Virus record (IMG/VR): IMGVR_UViG_3300044962_000015
Location: 1-59,217 of that record
Strand: one strand, 5' to 3'
DNA length: 59,217 bases
Origin: a virus
The translations under genes were made by a program, and so were the position numbers. This document shows, one piece after another, positions 14,472 to 22,354 of the stretch. The notes under the pieces were generated by a model. It was not told the origin of the DNA. It saw nothing but the letters and a program-made list of their open reading frames with translations, and did no database searches. The stretch's first letter is position 1. Each line of letters starts with the position of its first letter.

Positions 14472-14575
14472 GGGTCGTGAAGGTCGGCGGTGTTCCGTCG
14501 AGGTGGTGCGTGCCGCGCTACATCACCTGGAACTGGTTCTTCAACCGGCGCCCGCGAGGCCGCTGGTGGTCATAG
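14468..14575 (+). CDS. Trp- and Arg-rich peptide, 35 aa
   Basis: GTG 14468 overlaps the upstream stop in a GTGA junction. The peptide has five Trp and many Arg (RWCVPRYITWNWFFNRRPRG). Such a composition resembles membrane-active peptides, but this is only composition. The next gene has its own GGAGGA site. Confidence 0.45.
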   Translation: MRVVKVGGVPSRWCVPRYITWNWFFNRRPRGRWWS

Positions 14576-14583
14576 GAGGAGAT

Positions 14584-14907
14584 ATGAGCGACCTGATCGT
14601 GAAGTTTGAGCGGATCGGCCGGTCCGGCACCACGCCGGAGGCCGCGTTGACCGTGTACGTCCCGGCCGCGTTCGCCGACGATGAGAACCGGGTGGCCGAC
14701 TACCTGTACGACCACTGCAAGCGGTACCTGAACTCGCGCGAGTTCACCGTCTCGGTGGACCTGGAGATCGGGGAGGTCCGGATCGACGGCGGCCGGTTCG
14801 GTAAGGGCGAGATCCTGGAGGCGAGGCGAATCGGTCCGGCGCACGCCCACCTGGACGCGCCGTGCACCGCCGCCTGCTACGAGCCGGTCGAGCAGGCCAA
14901 CGCATAA
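14584..14907 (+). CDS. hypothetical protein, 107 aa
   Basis: ATG 14584 follows TAGGAGGAGAT. It begins MSDLIVKFERIGRSGTTPEA with alternating strands, then an acidic helix and a C-terminal part containing His and Cys (HAHLDAPCTAACYE). No domain recognised. A reverse copy of the dispersed motif lies 9 nt after the stop (14916-14926). Confidence 0.7.
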   Translation: MSDLIVKFERIGRSGTTPEAALTVYVPAAFADDENRVADYLYDHCKRYLNSREFTVSVDLEIGEVRIDGGRFGKGEILEARRIGPAHAHLDAPCTAACYEPVEQANA

Positions 14908-14933
14908 CAGCACGACGTTTTCGATCATGACTC

Positions 14934-15027
14934 GCTCCGATGGTTATTGAAGGCCGAGTGGCCCGCCATCGCCAGGCAAAGCCTCACCCGATGAGGGGAG
15001 GCGAGGTGGTTCGAGTCCGCCAGGAGC
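14934..15027 (+). other. cloverleaf-like RNA with tRNA-type T arm
   Basis: A T arm GGTGG-TTCGAGT-CCGCC lies at 15005-15021. Flanking GCTCC/GGAGC (14934-14938/15023-15027) could form a 5-bp acceptor-like stem. The position of the D arm is taken by GATGG...CCATC (14939-14943/14966-14970) with a GGCC/GGCC inner stem, and the anticodon position by GCCTC/GAGGC closing 12 nt. Overall it is tRNA-shaped but lacks a normal D arm. It could be a diverged tRNA. Confidence 0.4.
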
Positions 15028-15182
15028 ACGTGTCCATCCCCGGCGCCCCTGACGCAAGTCCCGGGGATGTGTCTCGGCCCCCTCGGTCGCACGGCAGCCC
15101 CATCGCCGGAGTGAGGAGGCCCCGCCGGAGATCACGGGCTTGAAGGCGGGCCGGTAGCGAACCTTCCCGAGGGGGCCTACAA

Positions 15183-15252
15183 GGCGTTCTGGTGTAGCTG
15201 GGAGCACGCCGGTCTTCGGGCCGGAAGGGCAGGTTCGAGTCCTGCGTCTGCC
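15183..15252 (+). tRNA. tRNA-like gene, short anticodon loop, imperfect acceptor
   Basis: The D arm GTGT-AGCTGGGA-GCAC and T arm GCAGG-TTCGAGT-CCTGC are good. The anticodon stem CCGGT/GCCGG closes only six bases, CTTCGG, so either TCG or TTC could be the anticodon. The acceptor GGCGTTC/GTCTGCC has two mismatches and one G-T pair. Length is 70 nt. It may be a diverged Arg or Glu tRNA. Confidence 0.5.
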
Positions 15253-15257
15253 GCCGT

Positions 15258-15299
15258 TTGCCAACCCTGTCAAGCTGGGTGTATGCTATAGGCTGACAG
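15258..15299 (+). promoter_or_regulatory. promoter with GTCAA half-site and GACAG start box
   Basis: TTGCCA (15258-15263), 18-nt spacer containing TGTCAAG, TATGCT (15282-15287), 7 nt, GACAG (15295-15299) followed by TCAACC as at the ERF promoter. It precedes the gene at 15320. Confidence 0.78.
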
Positions 15300-15319
15300 T
15301 CAACCAGGAGGAGAACAGC

Positions 15320-16084
15320 ATGGAGAAGGACCAGGACGCATTCGCCGAGGCGGTACAGGCCCAGGGCCTGCGCCAGGAGATCACCCAGCACGCCGCCGCC
15401 GCCGTGCGGTACGGGCACATCGACCGCAACTGGGTCAACACCTGGCTGATCCGCCTCGGCGCCGAGCCCGTCGCGGGAGGCGCCAAGTACCAGATCAACG
15501 TGCCCGTCACCGGCGTCTTCGGCAAGACGGTCCACGCCAGCACCCGCGCCGAGGCGCTGGAGAAGTTTAACCAGGAGGTCGCCCGCGTCGGCGCCGCCGG
15601 GCAGATCACCGACGGCCACTGCGACGGCGTGTACGACGTCGCGTTCAACGGCGAGACGCCGACGTTCTTCAGCGGCCCGGAAGACCTGCCCGAGCAGGGC
15701 ACCGTGCCCGGCCTGGACGCGCTGAAGAACGACATCCGGCAGATGCTCAAGCAGGGCGTCTCCGAGCAGGGCTGGGGTCACAGCTACGCCGTCGCCGCGC
15801 TCGCCTCGATGGGTCTGGCACCGCTGCCCGCCCTGGTGCACAAGACCGTCCACGTGCCCGTGGGCGGGGTTGCCCGCCTGGACGTGAACGTCTTCGAGGG
15901 CGACGACGACGAGACCGTGCAGTCCGCCGCCGCTGGTGTCATGGCCCGCTCCAAGCAGGTCACCATCACGCCGGACGAGATCGGCATCGTCATGTCGGCC
16001 CGCCCGGGTGGCGACATGGGGCTGACCCTGACCCTGGTCGACGAGGATGACGAGGACGGCGCGCCGAAGAACGAGGACTACTGA
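15320..16084 (+). CDS. hypothetical protein, 254 aa
   Basis: A strong GGAGGAG site precedes ATG 15320. The protein starts MEKDQDAFAEAVQAQGLRQE; the centre has beta strands (KYQINVPVTGVFGKTVHAS), a segment with Cys and His (DGHCDGVYDVAF), and a very acidic C-terminus (DEDDEDGAPKNEDY). No known family is recognised. It has its own promoter and a 12-bp inverted repeat just downstream, so it forms a single-gene unit, as expected for an independently regulated early gene. Confidence 0.75.
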   Translation: MEKDQDAFAEAVQAQGLRQEITQHAAAAVRYGHIDRNWVNTWLIRLGAEPVAGGAKYQINVPVTGVFGKTVHASTRAEALEKFNQEVARVGAAGQITDGHCDGVYDVAFNGETPTFFSGPEDLPEQGTVPGLDALKNDIRQMLKQGVSEQGWGHSYAVAALASMGLAPLPALVHKTVHVPVGGVARLDVNVFEGDDDETVQSAAAGVMARSKQVTITPDEIGIVMSARPGGDMGLTLTLVDEDDEDGAPKNEDY

Positions 16085-16104
16085 TCCGTCGGAAGTGCCA
16101 GCTC

Positions 16105-16153
16105 AGCCCGCTTGACAGCAACGTCAAGCGGGCTGTATGCTGTTCACAGACAG
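16105..16153 (+). promoter_or_regulatory. promoter overlapped by a perfect 12-bp inverted repeat
   Basis: AGCCCGCTTGAC (16105-16116) and GTCAAGCGGGCT (16123-16134) form a perfect inverted repeat with a 6-bp centre. The left arm contains the -35 TTGACA (16112-16117). TATGCT (16136-16141), 7 nt and GACAG (16149-16153) follow. The repeat could be an operator, or a terminator of the upstream gene fused to a promoter, or both. Confidence 0.8.
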
Positions 16154-16171
16154 ATCGAGAGGGAGACGAAA

Positions 16172-16381
16172 ATGCAGATCGAAGCGCTCACCGGAATCAC
16201 CGCCCACGGATGCGACAGCAACCCCTACTGGTGGATCATCCCCACCCTGCTTATCGTCGCCCTCGCTGTCCGCGCCCTCTTCCGCCACGTCAGCGACCGA
16301 CGCGCGGACCGCCGGACTGCCGAGCTGGCGAAGCGGATCGGCCAGTCGTGGGCCGACAACTCGAAAGGGATCACCCGATGA
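16172..16381 (+). CDS. single-pass membrane protein, 69 aa
   Basis: ATG 16172 follows GAGAGGGAGACGAA. After about 18 residues there is a hydrophobic segment (WWIIPTLLIVALAVRALF) followed by a basic Arg-rich cytoplasmic tail. Coupled to the next gene by ATGA. Function unknown. Confidence 0.7.
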   Translation: MQIEALTGITAHGCDSNPYWWIIPTLLIVALAVRALFRHVSDRRADRRTAELAKRIGQSWADNSKGITR

Positions 16382-16680
16382 AGCTGACAGTCGTATTCGA
16401 TGTCCCCGACGACCACGCCGCCACGTACGTCGACGTCGCGGAGGAACTGGTCAAGCACCACGCGTTCGCCCAGCGGCAGGCGATCGAGCACTGGTCGTTC
16501 GACGTGGAGATGCGCCCCGTCGCCGCGTTCCTGTCCGACCGGGCTCTGGCCGAGGCCGCCCAGGCCGCGCGCCGCGAAGTCGACCAGGAGCACCCGTGGA
16601 TCCCGGGAGCGGTCTTCGGTATCGACGAACGACTCAAGTCCGCCCTGCTCGTGTTCCTCGACGCACTGATCCCTGACTGA
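16378..16680 (+). CDS. hypothetical protein, 100 aa
   Basis: It begins MKLTVVFDVPDDHAATYVDV and alternates strands and helices like a small alpha-beta (ferredoxin-like) domain. It overlaps the membrane-protein gene by four bases, so the two may act together. No known family is recognised. Confidence 0.68.
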   Translation: MKLTVVFDVPDDHAATYVDVAEELVKHHAFAQRQAIEHWSFDVEMRPVAAFLSDRALAEAAQAARREVDQEHPWIPGAVFGIDERLKSALLVFLDALIPD

Positions 16681-16730
16681 CCGCCAGGCGCATACACGCC
16701 GAGCCGGGCTGACCACCTACGATGGTGGCC

Positions 16731-17030
16731 ATGCCCGGCTCCTCTGTCGTTTACCTCATCTACCTGCTCGCGTTCGCCCGCCTCATCGTGCTGATCACGA
16801 TGGACATGATCACCGCCCGCCCCCGCGAAGCCGTCGTGGAAGCGCTCAAGGAGCGCAAGCACAACATGCTCGCCTACCTGCTGCTCTGCCCCTGGTGCGT
16901 CTCCATCTGGCTGGCCATCCCCGCAGCCGCGATCATCTACGCTTACGGCGACTCGCCGTGGCTGTTCGTGCCCGCCCTCGGGCTGGCCCTGTCTGGCGCG
17001 GCCGGTGCGCTGGCTCGCGTGAAGGGGTGA
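16731..17030 (+). CDS. DUF1360-like membrane protein, 99 aa
   Basis: Hydrophobic segments lie near residues 5-22 and 50-95, and the motif LLLCPWCVSIWLA is the hallmark of the DUF1360 family found in many phages next to head genes. Start choice: ATG 16731 is 7 nt after TACGAT, a leaderless arrangement; ATG 16722 in frame is the alternative. It directly precedes the portal gene. Its role is unknown; it would sit in the host membrane. Confidence 0.78.
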   Translation: MPGSSVVYLIYLLAFARLIVLITMDMITARPREAVVEALKERKHNMLAYLLLCPWCVSIWLAIPAAAIIYAYGDSPWLFVPALGLALSGAAGALARVKG

Positions 17031-17035
17031 TGTAG

Positions 17036-19030
17036 GTGGCGTTCGGCAGGAAGAAGGTCGTACCCGCCGGAACGCTCGGCCCCACCGGAAACCCGGCCCT
17101 CGACCAGCGAGCCGCCGAACGCCGCGCCTCCCTGATCGGCGCCGCCGTACCCATCAACCTCGGCGACGCCGCCAGCTGGCAGATGTTCAAGCTCGGCGAC
17201 CACCGCTGGCAGTGGGAGGCGTGGCGCCACTACGACATCTGCGGCGAGATGCGCTTCGTCGTCAACTGGATCGGCAACGCCGTCTCCCGCTGCCGCATGT
17301 ACGCGGCCCAGGTCACCGACGACGGGGTGGTCGGCGACGAGGTCACCGACCCCAAGGCGAAGCTGATCGCCGAGACGATGTTCGGCTCCCCCGCCGCGAA
17401 AGCGCAGGCCCAGCGCCTGATGGGCATCAATATGATGGTCGCCGGGGACGTCTTCATCGTCGCCGAGGGCTACCAGAAGGCCCAGAACGGCGAGCCCAGC
17501 AGCGACAAGTGGTACGTGTGCTCCTCGTCCGAGGTGTACCGGCGCGGCGACGACATCATGGTGCGCCGCTCCATCACCCACGGCGGCGGGCAGTACAAGC
17601 TGAACCCGCAGACGGACCTGCTGATCCGGGCCTGGAATCCGCACCCGCGCCGCTACGACGCCGCCGACTCCACCGTGCGGGCCATCCTGCCGGTGCTGCG
17701 CGAGATGGAGCAGTGCACCAAGCGGGTGTTCGCCGAGCTGGACTCGCGTCTGGCCGGTGCCGGGATTCTGCTGCTGCCCGACAACATCGACTTCCCGAAG
17801 ACGCCGGGGGAGAACCCGGGGGTTCCGCAGCGTACGGGTGTGGAGGGCTTCGCGGACCTGCTCCAGCGGACCATGGCCACGTCGATGCAGCAGCGCGACA
17901 ACGCCGCCGCCGTGGTGCCGATCATCCTCCAGGTCGCCGTGGAGGCCCTGGACAAGATCAAACACTTGACGTTCGACTCGACCATCTCCGAGCACATCTC
18001 GAAGATGCGCACTGACGCCGTGACCCGCCTCGGCATGGGCCTGGATATCCCGCCCGAAGTGCTGTCCGGCATGGGCAAGTCGAACCACTGGTCCAGCTGG
18101 CAGATCGAAGAATCCTCGATCAAGGTCCACATCGAGCCGCTGCTGATCCAGCTAGCCGACGCCCTGAACATCGGCTACTTCCAGCCCGCCCTCAAGGCCG
18201 CAGGCGTCGCCAACCCGGAGAAGATGACCCTCTGGTTCGACATCGCCGCCCTCACCGTGCGGCCGAACCGCTCCGACCAGGCCCTCCAGTTCGCCGAGAA
18301 GGAACTGATCTCCAGCAAGGCGGCCCGCGCCAACGCCTCGTTCACCGAGGACGACGCGCCCGACGCCAAGGAGCTGGAATACAACCTGGTCAAGGCCCTG
18401 GTGCTGGCGCAGCCCGCCTATGCGGGTGACCCCGCCGTGCAGAAGATCCTCGGCCTGCCGCCGATCTCGATGCCCGCGCCGCCCACACCGCCGCAGCTGC
18501 CCGGTGCGGGTGACCTGATGCCCGGTGACCCCGGCTACGACACGGCCGGGACGACCCCGGCCGACGCCGGGCAGCGCGGCCTGCCGCAGTTCCCGTCCGT
18601 CGCCGATGCCGTGGCGGGCAACGTGCTGCCGAAGAAGCAGAAGCTGGGCCAGCTCGCCGCGTCGGGGATCGTGGCCAGCGTGCGCCAGATGAACGAGGAC
18701 TCGCTGTTCTGGATCGCCGATGCCGCCGTGCACCGCGCCCTGGAGCTGGCCGGTGGGCGTCTGGTGCCCGGACCGCAGCGCGCCCGCTATCCGGTGCCGA
18801 AGCATGAGCTGCACACCCGGGTCGTCCCGGATCAGGCCCGCGTGCCCGCCCTGCTGGCCGGTGCGTGGACGCACGTGCGCGGGCAGGCCCTGGCACTGGG
18901 TGTGGACGCTGATTCGCTGGAGGAGCTGCTGGGCGGCTACTGCACGGAGCTGATGACCCGGGGCGTGGCGCACGACCCGGAGTTGCTGCGCTCGACGCTG
19001 CTGGCCACCCGTGGGGAGCTGGTGCCGTGA
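17036..19030 (+). CDS. portal protein, 664 aa
   Basis: The portal is the dodecameric ring through which DNA enters and leaves the head. Typical features: DAASWQMFKLGDHRWQWEAW near the start, then MRFVVNWIGNAVSRCRMYAA; the central helices, and the segment MRTDAVTRLGMGLDIPPEVL before WSSWQIEESS, a pattern common in actinophage portals. The Pro/Gly-rich linker (about residues 480-515) and helical C-terminus are extra. GTG start follows GAAGGGGTGAT. It comes after the terminases and before the MuF-like protein, the usual order, though separated from the terminase by 6 kb of accessory genes. Confidence 0.88.
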   Translation: MAFGRKKVVPAGTLGPTGNPALDQRAAERRASLIGAAVPINLGDAASWQMFKLGDHRWQWEAWRHYDICGEMRFVVNWIGNAVSRCRMYAAQVTDDGVVGDEVTDPKAKLIAETMFGSPAAKAQAQRLMGINMMVAGDVFIVAEGYQKAQNGEPSSDKWYVCSSSEVYRRGDDIMVRRSITHGGGQYKLNPQTDLLIRAWNPHPRRYDAADSTVRAILPVLREMEQCTKRVFAELDSRLAGAGILLLPDNIDFPKTPGENPGVPQRTGVEGFADLLQRTMATSMQQRDNAAAVVPIILQVAVEALDKIKHLTFDSTISEHISKMRTDAVTRLGMGLDIPPEVLSGMGKSNHWSSWQIEESSIKVHIEPLLIQLADALNIGYFQPALKAAGVANPEKMTLWFDIAALTVRPNRSDQALQFAEKELISSKAARANASFTEDDAPDAKELEYNLVKALVLAQPAYAGDPAVQKILGLPPISMPAPPTPPQLPGAGDLMPGDPGYDTAGTTPADAGQRGLPQFPSVADAVAGNVLPKKQKLGQLAASGIVASVRQMNEDSLFWIADAAVHRALELAGGRLVPGPQRARYPVPKHELHTRVVPDQARVPALLAGAWTHVRGQALALGVDADSLEELLGGYCTELMTRGVAHDPELLRSTLLATRGELVP

Positions 19031-19275
19031 TCGACGTGCCGTACGTCCCTGGTCCTGGTGTACGCAGCGTGACGGGAAACGGGCAAAAGGTTGTTACTCG
19101 CCAGTACGAGTGCCCGAATCCCGGGCCTGGCACCCACCGCCGGTCACGGCCCGTAACAATCACCCCTCCGACGGACTGGAACACGCACGGGATCCTCGCC
19201 GTCATCGCCGTCCTGGCCCTCGCCCTCATCGCCGACGGAGCCACCCTGATGCTCATCGCGTGGTGGCGGCAGTGA
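19027..19275 (+). CDS. membrane protein, 82 aa
   Basis: GTG 19027 overlaps the portal stop. The first 50 residues are polar with one Cys; the C-terminal part (ILAVIAVLALALIADGATLM) is a transmembrane helix. Coupled to the next gene by GTGA. Function unknown. Confidence 0.65.
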   Translation: MIDVPYVPGPGVRSVTGNGQKVVTRQYECPNPGPGTHRRSRPVTITPPTDWNTHGILAVIAVLALALIADGATLMLIAWWRQ

Positions 19276-19490
19276 ACTGGACCCGCGAAGACTTCGAGCA
19301 GGACAAGACCCGCTATCAGCAGGATCTGGACGCCCTGCTGGCCCTCGGGCTGACCGACGGCCACCCGCTGGTCGAGCGCCAGCGCAGGCGCTTGGAGACC
19401 GTCAACCGGGTGCTCACCGACCCGGCGTACGGGCTCGCCCTGGGAATCGACAAGGAGGCCCCCGATGGCCCAGCCGACAACCCTGCCTGA
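19272..19490 (+). CDS. hypothetical protein, 72 aa
   Basis: GTG 19272 overlaps the preceding stop (GTGA). The product (MNWTREDFEQDKTRYQQDLD...) is helical and charged and overlaps the MuF-like gene by 26 bases. No domain recognised. Confidence 0.65.
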   Translation: MNWTREDFEQDKTRYQQDLDALLALGLTDGHPLVERQRRRLETVNRVLTDPAYGLALGIDKEAPDGPADNPA

Positions 19491-21072
19491 CGCCGCCGCG
19501 CAGAAGCAGGCCGCCGCCGAGGTGTTCGCCCAGTACGAGCCGCCCCTGTATGAGGCGTACCTGGAGATGATGCTGGAGTGGATGGCCGCCGTGAAGGTCG
19601 CCATGTTCGCCGGTGGCGTCGCCACCCTCGGCCTCGTCCCCGACCCGCTGACCGTCTTCTCCCAGACGCCGAAGTGGACGGCGCTGACCGCGAAGTACAC
19701 CGCCCAGGTGGCGGCCGAGGTGCTGGCCGCGCCGTACAAGGATCTGTTCGCCGACGCCACGCTGTTCGAGTCGCGGCCGTTCGTGCGGAACTGGATCGCG
19801 CAGCGGGAGAACCGGCTGAACGCGGTGCCTGACCAGGTGTACGGGCTGGTCTCCCAGATCATTGACTCGGCAACAGTTAACGGCGCAAGCATCCCCGACG
19901 TGACCGCCCAGGTCGAACAGATGTTCTCCGACACCAGCATCCCCACCTGGAAGGGCCGAGCCCGCACCGTTGCACGAACCGAGGTCGTCGGCGCTTACAA
20001 CGGTGGGCTGAACGACGCCTTCGCCATGATCGTCGCCAACGACCCGGGCACCGAATGGGTGAAGCGCTGGCTCGCCACCGAAGACGCCCGCACCCGGCCC
20101 GACCACGTCGAAGCCGACGGGCAGACCGTCCCGTTCGGGCAGCCGTTCATCGTCGGCGGCTTCCAGCTGATGCACCCGCACGACCCGACCGCCCCCGCCA
20201 AGGAGGTCGTCAACTGCCGGTGCGTCGAACTGCTGGAGATCAAAAACGAGCCCACCGAGATGGGCAACCGCCAGTACCTCGGCGCCTCCATGACCCTCGC
20301 CCAGGCCGCCGGACCGGGCCGCTGCATGTACTGCGGCAAGACCGCCACCCACCGGGTCATGTGGGCCGACGGCCGCGCCGTCATCCCCGTGGACGCCCGG
20401 CACCTGCCCAACGCCCGCGCCAGCGTCCGCAAGAACAACGACGAGATCACGAAGGTGGACCGGTGGACCGGTACGGCGTGGCGTAAGGACGGTGGCCAGG
20501 CGCTGACCGCCTCGACCACCCTCATGCAAGAGGTGTGCACCGACGGCCAGTTTTGCATGCAGACCCACAAGCCCGGCCTGTGCAAGGGTCAGAAGCGCGG
20601 CCAGACCGAACCCGGCCAGACCGACGCCACCAAGGCCAACCCCGTCCAGGTGGCGCAGACCGCCGTCACCGGCCTCAATCAGGCCATCGCCCAGGCCGCC
20701 CAGGTCGCCGCGCAGGGTGCCACCAACCCGAAGCTCGCCGCGATGGCCCGCAAGGCCATCGCCGGATACCGCAAGGCGCTACGCCCGCACCAGCAGACCC
20801 TCAAGCAGGCCGCCGGGGTCAACGCCAAGGCCAAGTCGACCGCCGTGTCGGACACCAAGCAGCAGGACGCCCTCGACAAGCGGGCCAAGCGGCAGAAGGA
20901 CTCCCTCGGCAAGCGCGCCGATGCCATCCTCGCCCGCCGCCGCGAGCAGGCCAAGATCGCGAAGATGTCGAAGAAGGACGCCGCCGCGTACCGCAAGCAG
21001 AAGGCCGCCAAGGCCACCGCGCAGCGCACCGCCCAGCAGAACCAGACCCTGAAGAAGGCGGGCAGGGCATAA
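19465..21072 (+). CDS. MuF-like head morphogenesis protein, 535 aa
   Basis: The MuF domain spans about residues 110-255: RTVARTEVVGAYNGGLNDAF (168-187), WLATEDARTRPDHVEADGQ, then VPFGQPF.VGGFQLMHPHDP, and the closing EVVNCRCVELL (247-257). After it come two Cys-containing modules: CMYCGKTATH (287-296), and C358-x5-C364-x3-H368-x4-C373-KG, a likely zinc site that also occurs near the start of the 1443-aa ADP-ribosyltransferase protein. The tail is Lys/Ala-rich, helical. MuF proteins sit in the head near the portal and are often joined to effector domains. Residues 258-262 (EIKNE) carry a copy of the dispersed motif. Confidence 0.88.
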   Translation: MAQPTTLPDAAAQKQAAAEVFAQYEPPLYEAYLEMMLEWMAAVKVAMFAGGVATLGLVPDPLTVFSQTPKWTALTAKYTAQVAAEVLAAPYKDLFADATLFESRPFVRNWIAQRENRLNAVPDQVYGLVSQIIDSATVNGASIPDVTAQVEQMFSDTSIPTWKGRARTVARTEVVGAYNGGLNDAFAMIVANDPGTEWVKRWLATEDARTRPDHVEADGQTVPFGQPFIVGGFQLMHPHDPTAPAKEVVNCRCVELLEIKNEPTEMGNRQYLGASMTLAQAAGPGRCMYCGKTATHRVMWADGRAVIPVDARHLPNARASVRKNNDEITKVDRWTGTAWRKDGGQALTASTTLMQEVCTDGQFCMQTHKPGLCKGQKRGQTEPGQTDATKANPVQVAQTAVTGLNQAIAQAAQVAAQGATNPKLAAMARKAIAGYRKALRPHQQTLKQAAGVNAKAKSTAVSDTKQQDALDKRAKRQKDSLGKRADAILARRREQAKIAKMSKKDAAAYRKQKAAKATAQRTAQQNQTLKKAGRA

Positions 21073-21104
21073 GGCACGTAGGCGACCGGCCTACACTGCT
21101 CCGC

Positions 21105-21797
21105 ATGAACCCTGATCCCGAGATGCTGGTGATCGTCCCCACCCGTGGCCGCCCGGCCGCCGCAGCAGAACTCGCAGCGACGCTCCACGAAACCTGCACG
21201 GCGAACACGCTCCTCGCGTTCGCCGTCGACGACGACGACCCGCGAATCGGCGAATACTACGAGGTGGTCAAGCCCGAACCGGCGGCAGCGGTGTGGATCA
21301 ACGTCGGCGTCAAGACGATGGTCGGCGCACTCAACGCGGCAGCCCGGTGGGTCAGCGCCGACACGTTCGCCATCGCCTTCATGGGCGACGACCACCGGCC
21401 GCGCACCATCGGCTGGGACCGCGCCTACCTGGACGCCCTACACGGGCTGGGTACCGGCATCGTCTACGGAGACGACCTGCTCCAGCGCGAGCGCATCCCC
21501 ACCCAGGTCGCGATGACCGCCGACATCGTGCGCGCGCTCGGCCACATGGCCCCGCCGGTACTCACCCACCTGTTCGTCGACAACTACTGGCGCGACCTCG
21601 GCCAGCTCGCCGGGTGCCTGCGCTACCTGCCGGACGTGGTGGTCGAGCACCTGCACCCGTTCGCGGGCAAGGCGCCCATGGACGAGGGCTACGCCCGGGT
21701 CAACGCCCCCACGATGTACGGGCACGACCAGACCGCGTACCTCGACTATTCCCCCCACCTGGCGACCGACGCGGCGAAGGTGAAGGCCCTGCGATGA
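21105..21797 (+). CDS. GT-A-fold glycosyltransferase-like protein, 230 aa
   Basis: VIVPTRGRP (9-17) is the first strand and nucleotide-sugar contact of GT-A enzymes, VDDDDPRIGEYY (41-52) follows, and FMGDDHRPR (92-100) contains the metal-binding DxD-like site. It would transfer a sugar from a nucleotide donor to protein or DNA. ATG 21105 is 7 nt after TACACT with no ribosome binding site, suggesting a leaderless transcript that starts a three-gene cassette with a methyltransferase and an NAD-dependent epimerase, both overlapping. Inserted between head genes, it may decorate capsid proteins. Confidence 0.82.
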   Translation: MNPDPEMLVIVPTRGRPAAAAELAATLHETCTANTLLAFAVDDDDPRIGEYYEVVKPEPAAAVWINVGVKTMVGALNAAARWVSADTFAIAFMGDDHRPRTIGWDRAYLDALHGLGTGIVYGDDLLQRERIPTQVAMTADIVRALGHMAPPVLTHLFVDNYWRDLGQLAGCLRYLPDVVVEHLHPFAGKAPMDEGYARVNAPTMYGHDQTAYLDYSPHLATDAAKVKALR

Positions 21798-22354
21798 TGC
21801 GAACCCGCCTGCGCCCCATGCCCACCGCCGACCAGCTCGCGAAGCTGTACGCGAAGCCGCACGACCACCGGCTGTGGCACGACCACCTGTTCCGGGTCGA
21901 CGTCACCTCGGCGATGGCAGGGCTGATACTGCCCCCGAAGGGCCGGGTCGCGGACCTGTCCTGCGGCAACGCCGAGATCGCCCGCCGCCTGGAGTACTCC
22001 CACGGCGCGCACCTCCAGCTCGGCGACTACGCCCCCGGCTACGCGTACACCGGCCCCATCGAGCAGACCATCAAGAAGATCGCCCCGGTGGACCTGTTCA
22101 TCCTCTCCGAGACCCTGGAGCACGTCGACGATCCCGACGCGGTGCTCCGCGCCATCCGGCCGAAGGCTGGCCGCCTGCTCCTGTCCACCCCCGACGGCGA
22201 AACCGACGACCAGAACCCCGAACACGTGTGGGGCTGGGACGCCGAAGCCGTCGGAGGGATGCTCCGCGCCGCCGGGTTCAACCCGGACATCCACACCACC
22301 GTCGACACCCGCCCGATCGGCGGCTACTCGTACCAGATCTGGGCATGCCGGTGA
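21794..22354 (+). CDS. class I SAM-dependent methyltransferase-like protein, 186 aa
   Basis: Motif I is RVADLSCGNAEIARRLE (51-67), the acidic strand GDYAPG follows, and LFILSETLEHVDDPDAV (about 100-116) fits the post-II region of small-molecule or sugar methyltransferases. ATG 21794 overlaps the glycosyltransferase stop (ATGA). The likely substrate is the sugar made or transferred by its neighbours. Confidence 0.8.
   Translation: MMRTRLRPMPTADQLAKLYAKPHDHRLWHDHLFRVDVTSAMAGLILPPKGRVADLSCGNAEIARRLEYSHGAHLQLGDYAPGYAYTGPIEQTIKKIAPVDLFILSETLEHVDDPDAVLRAIRPKAGRLLLSTPDGETDDQNPEHVWGWDAEAVGGMLRAAGFNPDIHTTVDTRPIGGYSYQIWACR

Noticed and set aside
17961-17972. GATCAAACAC as another copy of the dispersed motif
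   Set aside because: The A run is interrupted (AAAC rather than AAAAA), so it falls outside the consensus and is likely chance.
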